The translations under genes were made by a program, and so were the position numbers. From the NCBI GenBank assembly GCA_900769905.1, contig CAAGIL010000165.1, positions 1 through 44,101 of the forward strand: 44,101 nt of DNA. Direction: 5' to 3'. Positions 1-8,530 of this stretch are shown here, one piece after another (the stretch's first letter is position 1; the number at the start of each line of letters is the position of its first letter). Under the pieces are notes generated by a model. That model did no database searches. It worked only from the letters and a program-made list of their open reading frames with translations, and had not been told where the DNA came from. Source of the stretch: Rikenellaceae bacterium (GTDB taxonomy: Bacteria; Bacteroidota; Bacteroidia; Bacteroidales; UBA932).

Positions 1-1
1 A

Positions 2-904
2 TACGTGTACCTCGCGCTCTGCGGCATCGCCGTGATAGCCTACCTGCTTGCCGGGATGAGCTTCTTTGATGCCGTATGCCACGCGATGAGCGTGGTGCCT
101 ACGGGCGGTTTCAGTACCAGAAACCTCTCCATCGCCTCCTTCGACTCGCGCCTGATTGAAGGCATCACTATGGTGCTGATGTACCTCGCATCCCTGCATT
201 TCGGGGTGCTCTATATGACAGTCATCACCCGCTCCCTGAGGCCTATGCGCAACCCCGTGTTCAAGTTCTACACGATTTCGGCCGTGGTGATCACGCTTTT
301 CCTTGCCGCCGGCCTGAAGTCTTCCGGGGAATGCTCCGCCTGGGGTGAGTCGCTGTGGAAGGGACTTTTCAGTACCCTTGCCGTCACCTCGACCACCGGT
401 TTTGCCATCATAGACAATGCCACCTGGCCGTTCTGGATGGTGGCTATGCTCAGCGCCGCGGGACTGATCTGCGGCTGCGCCGGCTCCACCGCTTCAGGTA
501 TCAAGGTGGACCGTCTGATCATACTGTTCAAATCCATAGGCCGTTATGTCAACAATATCCTCCACCCGAACTCGGTGAACGAGGTGCGTCTGGGAAAGAG
601 GATACTGCGCGACGAGGAGGTGTCCCCGCACCTGCTCTATATAGGACTCTATGCCATCGTGATAGTGGTATCCACGTTACTCGTGCTCTGCACGGGCACT
701 GATCCGGCCAACTCGCTGGTGGGCACGATTTCCAGTCTGGCCAACATAGGTCCTGCCAGCGGGGATATGGGCAATCTGGGGAACTTCAACCATCTTCCTA
801 CCCTCTCAAAGTTTATCTTCTCCGTGGATATGTTCCTCGGGCGAATTGAAATTTACCCTGTGCTCGCCGTGCTTGGAATGATGCTTACAAAGAGGAACAG
901 GTGA
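2..904 (+). CDS. trkH: Potassium uptake protein TrkH/KtrB family, C-terminal part
   Basis: Membrane subunit of a Trk/Ktr potassium uptake system; the gene runs in from the left edge, so only the last ~300 residues are present and the true start lies outside. The fragment is strongly hydrophobic with several membrane segments. It keeps selectivity-filter-like glycine motifs VPTGGFST, TSTTGFA and ANIGPASGD, which correspond to pore loops 2-4 of the four-fold TrkH pore, and the family-typical CAGSTASGIK segment between them. Its cytosolic partner TrkA is encoded on the opposite strand at 22133-23494. The TGA stop (902-904) overlaps the ATG of the helicase gene by one base, suggesting translational coupling. 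Family assignment is secure; ion preference is inferred from the family. Confidence 0.93.
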   Translation, partial: YVYLALCGIAVIAYLLAGMSFFDAVCHAMSVVPTGGFSTRNLSIASFDSRLIEGITMVLMYLASLHFGVLYMTVITRSLRPMRNPVFKFYTISAVVITLFLAAGLKSSGECSAWGESLWKGLFSTLAVTSTTGFAIIDNATWPFWMVAMLSAAGLICGCAGSTASGIKVDRLIILFKSIGRYVNNILHPNSVNEVRLGKRILRDEEVSPHLLYIGLYAIVIVVSTLLVLCTGTDPANSLVGTISSLANIGPASGDMGNLGNFNHLPTLSKFIFSVDMFLGRIEIYPVLAVLGMMLTKRNR

Positions 905-2331
905 TGGACAGGCAGACTTTCCTATACGAGAGATTTCTGAAGCGCTTCCGCTTTGAACCTACTGAATGTCAGGATAATATGTTCCGAACCGTGGCGGAGT
1001 TTGCAACTTGCGGCGACTCCGACATACTGGTTGTGAACGGGTACGCGGGCACGGGCAAGACCAGCGCCCTGTCGGCCGTGGTATCAGCGTTCCGCGAACT
1101 CGGCACCAAATCCGTGCTCCTGGCTCCGACCGGACGCGCTGCCAAGGTGCTGTCGGGAATTTCCGGTTTCCCTGCTTACACCATACACAAGCACATCTAC
1201 CGCCAGAAGTCCGTCGGAAACGACGGCTACGGCAATTTTTCCCTCTGCCCCAACAAGTTCAAGAACACGCTTTTCGTGGTGGACGAGGTGTCTCTCATAG
1301 GTATAGATGCCAACTCCCAGGGCTCCATCTTCGGGAGCGGAAACCTGCTTGAGGACCTTGTTGCCTACGTCAGGGCGGGGGACGACTGCCGTCTGATTCT
1401 GGCCGGAGACGCTGCCCAGCTGCCGCCGGTGGGGATGGATGCTTCCCCTGCGCTGAGCCGGGAGTATATGGACGGATTCGGGGGTGTTATGTACTGCACC
1501 CTGAGCAGCGTGGTGCGCCAGGCCTCGGAGTCCGGCATACTCCACAACGCCACGCGGCTGCGGGAGCTTATTTCCGAAGGGGTGGATTTCCTGCCCTGCG
1601 AGGAACTGGGGCTTGAGCTCGGGGGCTTTACCGATATAGAACGCCTGAGCGGGGGAGAGCTGATCGATGCCCTGGGCGAGGCGTACTCCCGCTACGGGGA
1701 CGAGGGGACGGTGGTGCTGTGCCGCTCGAACAAGAGGGCGATACGCTACAACAACGGCATACGCTCGATGGTGCAGTTCAAGGAGGAACGCCTGGTGCGC
1801 GACGACAAGCTGATGATAGTCAAGAACTGCTACCAGTTCCTGGAGAACGTGGAAGGCCTGGACTACATCGCGAACGGGGACATCGCGAGCCTGGTGAGCA
1901 TATCAGGCTACGAGGAACGCTACGGCCTGCATTTCGCGGACGCAGTCCTGGATTTCCCGGACTACGACAATGTGCGCGTGAATGCCAAGGTTCTCCTGGA
2001 TACCCTGGAATCGGAGGCGGCGACGCTGAGCTACGAGCAGCAGAACGCCCTCTATCAGGGGGTGAGCGAGGATTACGCCGACCGCGGCAGCAAGCGCAAG
2101 GTGTGGATGGCGGTGCGCGAGGACAAGTATTTCAACGCTCTGCAATTGAAATATGCCCAGGCCATCACCGGCCACAAGTCCCAGGGAGGGCAGTGGGACT
2201 GCGTGTTCGTGGACTGCCCGTTCTGGCTTCCGGAACTCAGCCTGGACGATTTGAAATGGCTGTACACCGCCGTCACGCGAGCCGTAAAGAAAGTTTATCT
2301 TGTAAATTTCAAAGATTCCTGTTTTGTATGA
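904..2331 (+). CDS. RecD2/Pif1-like superfamily 1 DNA helicase
   Basis: ATP-dependent 5'-3' type SF1 helicase of the RecD/Pif1 group, about 475 residues, a compact form common in Bacteroidota. Visible motifs in order: Walker A GYAGTGKT near residue 46, the motif Ia-like LLAPTGRAAKVL, Walker B VVDEVSLIG, motif III LAGDAAQLPPVG, and in the C-terminal UvrD_C_2 domain AQAITGHKSQGGQWD and motif VI YTAVTRAVKKVYL. A GTG at 901 lies in frame directly before the ATG at 904; ATG is preferred. It overlaps trkH by 1 nt and its TGA overlaps the next ATG by 4 nt (ATGA), so all three genes probably share one transcript. A role in DNA repair or recombination is likely, but the exact substrate cannot be read from sequence. 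Confidence 0.88.
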   Translation: MDRQTFLYERFLKRFRFEPTECQDNMFRTVAEFATCGDSDILVVNGYAGTGKTSALSAVVSAFRELGTKSVLLAPTGRAAKVLSGISGFPAYTIHKHIYRQKSVGNDGYGNFSLCPNKFKNTLFVVDEVSLIGIDANSQGSIFGSGNLLEDLVAYVRAGDDCRLILAGDAAQLPPVGMDASPALSREYMDGFGGVMYCTLSSVVRQASESGILHNATRLRELISEGVDFLPCEELGLELGGFTDIERLSGGELIDALGEAYSRYGDEGTVVLCRSNKRAIRYNNGIRSMVQFKEERLVRDDKLMIVKNCYQFLENVEGLDYIANGDIASLVSISGYEERYGLHFADAVLDFPDYDNVRVNAKVLLDTLESEAATLSYEQQNALYQGVSEDYADRGSKRKVWMAVREDKYFNALQLKYAQAITGHKSQGGQWDCVFVDCPFWLPELSLDDLKWLYTAVTRAVKKVYLVNFKDSCFV

Positions 2332-4145
2332 AAAGAGCAATTGTCACCCTTGTCGCAGCCTTTGCGACCCTGGCCTGCCTTTACGCAGAGGATATGAACG
2401 TCACCAAGTCCCCGGACGGGACCCTGTGCGCCTTCACGCGCGACAATGACCTCTGGGTGAGGACTGTAGCTGATTCCGTGGAAACCCGCCTGACCTTCGA
2501 CGGCAGCGACCTGATACTGAACGGATACGCTTCCTGGGTTTATTACGAGGAAATATTCGGCCGTGCCTCCAGCTACAAGGCATTCTGGTGGAGCCCGGAT
2601 TCGCGAAAGGTCGCTTTCTACCGCTTCGACAACAGCGAAGTGCCGATGTTTCCCATCTTTTCGCCTTTCGGCCAGAGCGGTGCGCTGTCACTTACCCGCT
2701 ACCCCAAGGCCGGGCAGACCAATCCTGAGGTGAGGATAGGCATCATAGACCTGGACAAGCCGGGGGAGACGGTATGGGCGGACTTCGATGCGTCAGAGGA
2801 CCAGTATTTCGGCACCCCGTTTTGGGGAGCGGATTCCCGGGAACTTTACGTCAGCCGCGAGCCGAGGAGGCAGAACGTGCTCGACCTCTATGCCGTGAAC
2901 GTGAGCGACGGAAGCAGGAGAAGCGTGTACCACGAGGAGTACCCGACCTGGGTGGAATGGATTGAAGGAATGATATTTACGGACAAGGGCCTGTATATGG
3001 CAAGAAACTTCGAGACGGGCTGGGAGCAGATTTACTTCCTCTCCTATTCGGGCGAGCTCAAGCGTCTGAGCGAGGGGGAGAACTGGGACATAAGGCTGAT
3101 TAAGGTGGATGAGAAGAAGGGGGATGTGTGGTTCACCGCAAAGCGCGACTCCCGCCTGCACACCTCATTCTACCGCCTCGACCGAAAGGGCAGGATAAGC
3201 TGCCTGAGCGATCCTGACTACAACCTTGCGGGACTTGAGATTTCCGAAGACGGCAAGACTTACAGTGCCATGGCTTCCAATGCCAGGACCCCTTGGAGGA
3301 AAATCGGCGGCAGGACGGACAAGTGCGACTTCAGCTGGGGAGAGGAACTCCCTGGCAATGGGGAGGCCGGGCCGCGTCCGGAAATCATAACCATTGAGAA
3401 TGAGGGATTTACCCTTTATGCCCTGATGTCCCTGCCAAAGGATTTCGACCCGGAGAAGAAATATCCCGTGGTGATGCAGCTCTACGGCGGACCGGGCACT
3501 CCGTATGTTCGCGACAGCTGGAAGGACAGGGATGCTTCCGACAGCTGGTGTTATGAGAACGGAATCATATACATAGTGACGGACCCCCGTTCCTCCGGGG
3601 AAAACGGCCGCAGGGGTATGGACCAGGCCTTCGGACGGATGACCGTGATCGAGCTTCAGGATTATGTAGCCTGGGCGGAGTGGCTCGGCTCCCTGCCTTA
3701 TGTGGACGCAACCAGGATAGGCGTGGAGGGCTTCTCCTTCGGCGGCACTACCACCTCAATGCTGGTGCTCCGCTATCCCCAGTACTTCTGCTGCGGAATT
3801 GCAGGCGGGGGAGTGTATGACTGGCATCTCTATGATTCCCATTATACCGAGCGCTTTATGGATACCCCTCAGGCAAATCCGGAGGGCTACAAGATCGCTT
3901 CAGTGCTGAGCTATACCGACAATCTGGAGAATCCGGGCTACCTGAGGCTGACCCACGGCACCGGCGACGACAATGTGCATTTCCAGAATACCCTGCTTCT
4001 CGTGGATGCCCTGCAGAAGGCGGGAGTGCAGTTCGAACTGATGATTTATCCTGACGGAATGCATGGTTACAGGGGAGCGCAGAAGCTGCACTCGGACGAG
4101 AGCGACCATCTCTTCTGGACGCGCCATCTGCTTCAGGGAGAGTAG
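2328..4145 (+). CDS. S9 family dipeptidyl peptidase IV-like serine protease
   Basis: Exported prolyl-dipeptidyl-peptidase-type serine hydrolase that releases dipeptides from peptide N-termini. Residues 1-20 form a signal peptide ending near LACLYA. A partial beta-propeller follows with the N-terminus-binding double glutamate YYEEIFGR (E74, E75), then an alpha/beta hydrolase domain with nucleophile motif GFSFGG (Ser470), acidic residue in HGTGDDNVHFQ (Asp547/548) and DGMHGYRG (His579). At 605 residues it is some 100 shorter than Porphyromonas DPP IV: the first propeller blades are missing and the signal peptide joins directly to the SPDGTLCAFTRDNDL blade. I believe short forms of this kind exist in other Bacteroidales, so this is probably not a decay product. 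The ATG at 2328 overlaps the helicase stop; a longer in-frame extension upstream is a shadow of the helicase. Confidence 0.9.
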   Translation: MKRAIVTLVAAFATLACLYAEDMNVTKSPDGTLCAFTRDNDLWVRTVADSVETRLTFDGSDLILNGYASWVYYEEIFGRASSYKAFWWSPDSRKVAFYRFDNSEVPMFPIFSPFGQSGALSLTRYPKAGQTNPEVRIGIIDLDKPGETVWADFDASEDQYFGTPFWGADSRELYVSREPRRQNVLDLYAVNVSDGSRRSVYHEEYPTWVEWIEGMIFTDKGLYMARNFETGWEQIYFLSYSGELKRLSEGENWDIRLIKVDEKKGDVWFTAKRDSRLHTSFYRLDRKGRISCLSDPDYNLAGLEISEDGKTYSAMASNARTPWRKIGGRTDKCDFSWGEELPGNGEAGPRPEIITIENEGFTLYALMSLPKDFDPEKKYPVVMQLYGGPGTPYVRDSWKDRDASDSWCYENGIIYIVTDPRSSGENGRRGMDQAFGRMTVIELQDYVAWAEWLGSLPYVDATRIGVEGFSFGGTTTSMLVLRYPQYFCCGIAGGGVYDWHLYDSHYTERFMDTPQANPEGYKIASVLSYTDNLENPGYLRLTHGTGDDNVHFQNTLLLVDALQKAGVQFELMIYPDGMHGYRGAQKLHSDESDHLFWTRHLLQGE

Positions 4146-4146
4146 C

Positions 4147-5325
4147 TTATAAAGGACGGCACACGAGCAGCAAGCGCTCTGAGCTGGTGGACAGGCCGAA
4201 GATGTGGGTCTGTCCGCCGCCTTTTGTGCCCAGCTTCTTCCTCAGGGCATTGCTGTCCAGCGGGAGGTTCCTGGCACTGACCTCCGCATCGGGGTATTCC
4301 CTGCCAAGCGTGCGTATGGCTGCGTTCCCGAATTCCTCCACCCTCTCTATCCTGTGGAGCTTGAAAAAGGCCTCGGGCGGGAGACTGCCGCCTTCCGGGA
4401 CAAGGTACAACTGCGTGGATGCTCCCAGCCTCTCTATTCCGAAACGCCTGCAACTGAGCCTGAATGCCCCGCTTTTCATCATTGCCGCCCTCGGCTCCGC
4501 AAGTATCTGTCCTGCTTCGGGACGGGATGCGAACACGGCCGGTGTCTGCCGCTCCTCATCGGGGAAGAAGCTGAAATCGCTGTGGCTGCCGTCGGGATGG
4601 AGTTCGCTTACGCGTATTTCCGGCTGGGGACATTCTTCCCTTTTGAGTATGCAGAGCAGCTCCTTGACCTCGGATTTCAGGGAGATGATGTGGATCTGAT
4701 GCAGTCTCCGCCCGAGCCTGGAGCTGAGCATGCTCAGGTCGGCCATAGGGGAGAGCTTGAGCATCACCAAAGCTGCGCTTCCGAGCAGGGAAGGCAGCAG
4801 AGCGGTGATGTCGGGACTGCAGTCTTCCAGCAGGAAGACTTTCTTTCCGGCTTCGTTGCGCCTTGCCGGGTCGGCATAGACCAGGCTGCACGCCGGAATT
4901 GTGCTGGCGGGCGTGATTTCTTCGTTGAGAACCCTGACATTTTCCGCCCCGAGCTTGCGGAGGTTTGCTTCGCTGATGCTCTGGAGCCGGGGATTGCGCT
5001 CGTAGGCAAGGACTTCATCGGCAAACTGTGCGAAGGCCCAGCTGTCCACTCCCATCCCGCAGGTGAGGTCGCATATCCTTACGGGCATCTGAAGGCCCTG
5101 CTCCCGTATCAGGCTGGAGGCGAGGGCGGCCTTGTGTCTGGCGCTGAGCTCGGAGGAACACTGCTCCAGACTTATGGCCTCCGGCAGTTCCAGAGGGTCC
5201 AATCCTTTGTCTTTCAGTGATTTTGATATGCTGGCCCAGGAAGGAAGCTTGCGCTCCATCCTGCGTTCCGCCTCGTCCTTTGTACGGGCGAGTATGTCCG
5301 AGAAACTCGTTTTGCCGGCTGCCAT
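4147..5325 (-). CDS. SAM-dependent methyltransferase with THUMP-like C-terminal domain
   Basis: Class I Rossmann-fold methyltransferase-like protein, about 392 residues. The SAM site is visible as ICDLTCGMGVDSWAFAQ (motif I) followed by LAYERNPRLQ, with an NPPY-position equivalent reading VYADPARR. The C-terminal part (from about QLYLVPEGG to the end) matches the THUMP-like domain seen in this Bacteroidota family; the substrate, perhaps RNA, is unknown. Start: a TTG at 5343 gives six more residues, but the -7 element TATCTTTG covers that TTG, so ATG at 5325 is chosen. The gene stands alone on this strand and ends one base from the stop of the convergent peptidase gene. Confidence 0.82.
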   Translation of the reverse strand: MAAGKTSFSDILARTKDEAERRMERKLPSWASISKSLKDKGLDPLELPEAISLEQCSSELSARHKAALASSLIREQGLQMPVRICDLTCGMGVDSWAFAQFADEVLAYERNPRLQSISEANLRKLGAENVRVLNEEITPASTIPACSLVYADPARRNEAGKKVFLLEDCSPDITALLPSLLGSAALVMLKLSPMADLSMLSSRLGRRLHQIHIISLKSEVKELLCILKREECPQPEIRVSELHPDGSHSDFSFFPDEERQTPAVFASRPEAGQILAEPRAAMMKSGAFRLSCRRFGIERLGASTQLYLVPEGGSLPPEAFFKLHRIERVEEFGNAAIRTLGREYPDAEVSARNLPLDSNALRKKLGTKGGGQTHIFGLSTSSERLLLVCRPL

Positions 5326-5340
5326 AAGATTTACAGGTCC

Positions 5341-5348
5341 CAAAGATA
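5341..5348 (-). promoter_or_regulatory. -7 promoter element TATCTTTG for the methyltransferase gene
   Basis: Perfect match to the Bacteroidetes -7 consensus TAnnTTTG, ending 15 nt before ATG 5325. No clear -33 TTTG was found. Its position decides the start codon of the downstream gene and predicts a very short leader. Confidence 0.65.
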
Positions 5349-5381
5349 GCTCAAGTTTTCAGAATCTTCTTTCTTTTCTTC

Positions 5382-5412
5382 TTGTTTTTGTAGCTTAAAA
5401 TTCATATCTTTA
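5382..5412 (+). promoter_or_regulatory. Promoter for phosphohexomutase gene
   Basis: TTG at 5382-5384, a 20 bp spacer, then TATCTTTA at 5405-5412, one mismatch from TAnnTTTG. The predicted transcript begins near 5417, giving a leader of about 35 nt. It is divergent from the methyltransferase promoter. Confidence 0.55.
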
Positions 5413-5452
5413 TAAAGTTTTTCAGAGACCAATTAAAACACAATAACTACCA

Positions 5453-7117
5453 ATGAAAGAATTTGAACTGAAAGCCCAGAGTTGGTTGGATGGCGATTTC
5501 GACCAGGAAACCAAGATGAAAGTACTGCAGCTGCGCAACTCCGATCCTGCAGGGTTCGAGGATGCGTTCTACAAGAACCTTGAATTCGGAACAGGCGGTC
5601 TCCGCGGCATTATGGGCGTGGGAACCAACAGAATGAACAAGTACACTGTGGGTATGGCCACGCAGGGACTTGCGAACTACATACTGTCTCATTGCGAGGG
5701 TGACGACCTCAAGGTATGCATCTCTTACGATTCCCGCAACAACAGCAAGGAATTCGCGAAGATTGCCGCCGATGTGCTCTCCGCCAACGGTATCAATGTC
5801 TATATCTTCGACAACATCCGTCCTACCCCGGAGATGAGCTACGCGGTGCGTCTTAAGGGTGCAGTTGCCGGAATCATGATTACGGCTTCCCACAACCCGA
5901 AGGAGTACAACGGCTACAAGGTGAGCTGGTCCGACGGCGGACAGGTGACCTCTCCTGTGGACAAGGAAATCGTTGCCGAGGTTGCGAAGATTACCGATCC
6001 TTCAATGGTAAAGTTCAAGTCGGGACTGCGCTGCGGCGAAATTATGGCTATGGGTGCCGACGTGGATGAACTGTATCTGCGCGACCTTCTGTCCCTCAGC
6101 CTCAGCCCGGAACTGTGCAGAAAGCATTCGGATCTCAAGATAGTGTATACCCCGCTTCACGGCTGCGGCGTGCGTCTCGTGCCTGAAATCCTTTCCCGTC
6201 TCGGCTTCAATAACATCATCCACGTGCCTGAGCAGGACGTTTCGGACGGAAACTTCCCTACGGTCGTATCCCCTAACCCTGAGGAGCCTGCAGCCCTGAA
6301 GATGGCTACTGACATCGCTGAGGAGACGGGAGCCGACCTCGTGATGGGCACCGACCCTGACGCTGACCGCCTCGGAATAGCCGTACGCGACAATGAAGGA
6401 AAGATGGTGCTGCTCAACGGCAACCAGACGGCATCCCTGCTGACTTACTACATACTCAGCAAGAGGGCTGAACTCGGCACTCTCGGAAAGGGCAAGTATG
6501 TCGTGAAGACCATTGTCACCACCGAGCTCATCACCGACATCTGCAAGAAGTTCGGTGTCCCTGTATATAATGTCCTCACCGGCTTCAAGTATATCGCGGA
6601 AGTCGTGAAGCGCCAGGAGCAGGAAGGCGGAGAGTTCATCTGCGGCGGCGAGGAGAGCTACGGTTTCAATGTGGGCCAGTTCGTGCGCGACAAGGATGCC
6701 CAGGTAAGCTCGATGATGGTGGCGGAGTGCGCTGCGTGGGCTGCTGAGCAGGGACTCACCCTATACCAGCTGTTGCAGAAGATATATTCAGAGTTCGGAT
6801 ACCGCAAGGAAGGCCTCGTGTCCGTTGTCCGCAAGGGCATATCCGGTGCCCGTGAAATCCAGCAGATGATGGTGGACCTGAGGACCAATCCTCCAAAGGA
6901 ACTCTGCGGTTCCCCTGTCACGAAGGTGATTGACTACCTCGAACCGGAGAAGACAGGCCAGCCGTCTTCCAACGTGCTCCAGTTCTTCGATGAGGCCGGA
7001 GATGTGGTTTCAGTACGCCCTTCCGGCACAGAGCCGAAGATCAAGTTCTATTTCGGAGCCAAGGGAGATGACGCTGATGCCAAGATCGCCGCTCTCAAGG
7101 AGCAGTTCTGCTCGTAG
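5453..7117 (+). CDS. Phospho-sugar mutase (phosphoglucomutase/phosphomannomutase)
   Basis: Cytosolic alpha-D-phosphohexomutase of the PGM2-like branch, 554 residues, interconverting hexose 1- and 6-phosphates for central metabolism and envelope sugars. All four family signatures are present: phosphoserine loop ITASHNPKEYNGYK (Ser146), metal loop GTDPDADR (Asp301, 303, 305), sugar-binding loop GGEESYGFNVG, and phosphate loop VRPSGTEPKIKFYF near the C-terminus. Full length, monocistronic, with its own promoter. The stop (7115-7117) abuts the stop of the convergent nth gene with no gap and no visible terminator. Whether glucose, mannose or ribose phosphate is preferred cannot be decided from these motifs. 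Confidence 0.95.
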   Translation: MKEFELKAQSWLDGDFDQETKMKVLQLRNSDPAGFEDAFYKNLEFGTGGLRGIMGVGTNRMNKYTVGMATQGLANYILSHCEGDDLKVCISYDSRNNSKEFAKIAADVLSANGINVYIFDNIRPTPEMSYAVRLKGAVAGIMITASHNPKEYNGYKVSWSDGGQVTSPVDKEIVAEVAKITDPSMVKFKSGLRCGEIMAMGADVDELYLRDLLSLSLSPELCRKHSDLKIVYTPLHGCGVRLVPEILSRLGFNNIIHVPEQDVSDGNFPTVVSPNPEEPAALKMATDIAEETGADLVMGTDPDADRLGIAVRDNEGKMVLLNGNQTASLLTYYILSKRAELGTLGKGKYVVKTIVTTELITDICKKFGVPVYNVLTGFKYIAEVVKRQEQEGGEFICGGEESYGFNVGQFVRDKDAQVSSMMVAECAAWAAEQGLTLYQLLQKIYSEFGYRKEGLVSVVRKGISGAREIQQMMVDLRTNPPKELCGSPVTKVIDYLEPEKTGQPSSNVLQFFDEAGDVVSVRPSGTEPKIKFYFGAKGDDADAKIAALKEQFCS

Positions 7118-7771
7118 TTATTCAGATAACTTGGATTGTTTTCTATAATATTTGCATAGAAGTGCGAGGGCGCAGCCTTCGCACTTCGGTTTCAGTGCGG
7201 TGCAGGTATAGCGCCCGTGGAGTATGAGCCAGTGGTGGGCCTTGGGCCTGAGCTCTTCGGGGATGTATTTCTCGAGGTCCTGTTCCACGGCATAAGGGGT
7301 CTTGCCGGAGGACAGACCCAACCTGTGGGATACCCTGAACACGTGGGTGTCCACCGCAATTACCGGCTCACCCCAGGTGATGGATGCCACCACGTTCGCG
7401 GTCTTGCGCCCCACGCCCGGAAGGCTCATAAGTTCCTCTATGCCGGACGGTACCTCGCCCCCGAACTCGGTTACCAATTTCTGCGCCATCGCAATCAGGT
7501 GCTTTGCCTTGCTGTTGGGGTAGGATATGGATTTGATAAGGTCATAAACCTCGTCAAAGGATGCACGCGAGAGGGCTTCCGCATCCGGATACGCCCCGAA
7601 CAGGGCCGGGGTGGTGAGGTTCACGCGCTTGTCTGTGCACTGCGCCGAGAGCATCACTGCCACCAGGAGCTGGTAGGGGCTCCTGAACACGAGCTCGGAC
7701 TCGGCTACCGGCATCGCGGTGCTGAAATGCTCCAGCACCTTGTCATACAGTTCTTTCCTGGCAGATTTCAT
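7118..7771 (-). CDS. nth: Endonuclease III
   Basis: Base-excision repair DNA glycosylase/AP lyase acting on oxidised pyrimidines; 217 residues, the usual length. The helix-hairpin-helix LPGVGRKTANVV contains catalytic Lys123, and VDTHVFRVSHRLGL carries Asp141, equivalent to E. coli K120 and D138. The C-terminus holds the [4Fe-4S] ligand pattern C-x6-C-x2-C-x5-C (Cys190, 197, 200, 206). The ATG start aligns with E. coli Nth and lies 29 nt inside the end of the upstream ftsE-like gene, so the two are probably co-transcribed and translationally coupled. Confidence 0.96.
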   Translation of the reverse strand: MKSARKELYDKVLEHFSTAMPVAESELVFRSPYQLLVAVMLSAQCTDKRVNLTTPALFGAYPDAEALSRASFDEVYDLIKSISYPNSKAKHLIAMAQKLVTEFGGEVPSGIEELMSLPGVGRKTANVVASITWGEPVIAVDTHVFRVSHRLGLSSGKTPYAVEQDLEKYIPEELRPKAHHWLILHGRYTCTALKPKCEGCALALLCKYYRKQSKLSE

Positions 7772-8429
7772 CTTTGATCTCGAATATGCGTCCCGGGTAT
7801 CTTTCGCAGATGCTGCGGTTGTGGGTCACCATTACGATTGCCGTGCCCTGCTCCCTGTTGATGTGGCTCAGGAGCTTGAGTATGCCTTCCGCCGTCTCCT
7901 CGTCAAGGTTGCCCGTGGGCTCATCGGCCACGATGACCTCGGGATCGTTCAGCAGAGCCCGGGCTATCGCTATGCGCTGCTGCTCGCCTCCCGAGAGCTG
8001 GTGCGGCATCTTGTGGGCCTTGGTCTGCATACCCACGTCGCTCAGGGTCTTGTCTATTCTCGCCTCAATGAGCTTCCCGTCCTTCCATCCCGTTGCCTTG
8101 AGCACGAACTCCAGGTTGTCGAATACACTCCTGTCCATCAGGAGCTGGAAGTCCTGGAACACCACTCCCATCTTCCTGCGCAGGTAGGGGATTTCCTTCT
8201 GCTTTATGTCCCTGAGCTCGAAGCCGCATACGCTGCCGCTGCCCTTGCCCAGCCTGTTCTCGGCCGTCAGGGTGCGTATGATTGAGGTTTTGCCCGTGCC
8301 AACCCTTCCCAGAATGTAGACGGTTTCCCCCGGGTAAACATCCATATCAAGTCCGTATACCACCGGATTCTCGCCGTTGAGTATGTCCACTCCGCGGAGA
8401 GATATGACGGGATTGTTTTTTTCTTCCAT
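7743..8429 (-). CDS. ftsE: FtsE-like ABC transporter ATP-binding protein
   Basis: ATPase of the FtsE/LolD/MacB group, 228 residues; FtsE works with membrane partner FtsX at the division septum to control peptidoglycan hydrolases. Walker A GRVGTGKTS (residues 41-49), Q-loop in VVFQDFQLL, ABC signature LSGGEQQ (145 on), Walker B VIVADEPTGNLD (165 on) and the H-loop VTHNR are all present. RVGTGKT and the sequence around the Q-loop resemble FtsE more than LolD. No ftsX is adjacent, which is common in Bacteroidota. It overlaps nth by 29 nt and has its own promoter at 8458-8465. FtsE is the best call; a LolD-type ATPase is the alternative. Confidence 0.85.
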   Translation of the reverse strand: MEEKNNPVISLRGVDILNGENPVVYGLDMDVYPGETVYILGRVGTGKTSIIRTLTAENRLGKGSGSVCGFELRDIKQKEIPYLRRKMGVVFQDFQLLMDRSVFDNLEFVLKATGWKDGKLIEARIDKTLSDVGMQTKAHKMPHQLSGGEQQRIAIARALLNDPEVIVADEPTGNLDEETAEGILKLLSHINREQGTAIVMVTHNRSICERYPGRIFEIKDEICQERTV

Positions 8430-8457
8430 AATTCTAGCGGAATTTGTTCCTGAACTG

Positions 8458-8465
8458 CAAATATA
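8458..8465 (-). promoter_or_regulatory. -7 promoter element TATATTTG for ftsE-nth
   Basis: Perfect TAnnTTTG on the minus strand, 28 nt before the ftsE ATG at 8429. No convincing -33 box. It is divergent from the TPR-gene promoter 16 bp away. Confidence 0.65.
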
Positions 8466-8480
8466 GTGGGAATTTTTTAG

Positions 8481-8488
8481 TAAATTTG
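8481..8488 (+). promoter_or_regulatory. -7 promoter element TAAATTTG for the TPR gene
   Basis: Perfect TAnnTTTG on the plus strand, 42 nt before ATG 8531. No clear -33 TTTG at the expected distance. Confidence 0.6.
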
Positions 8489-8530
8489 TAAGTTATGTTT
8501 CGTAAATGCGAAACTTTAGTTTGAATGTTT

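Noticed and set aside
1719..2327. N-terminal extension of the S9 peptidase inside the helicase gene
   Set aside because: The extension is in an alternate frame of the helicase, is Arg/Gly-rich and precedes a clear signal peptide at ATG 2328.
4204..5220. Long plus-strand frame opposite the methyltransferase
   Set aside because: Shadow of a GC-rich gene; no domain, start context or promoter.
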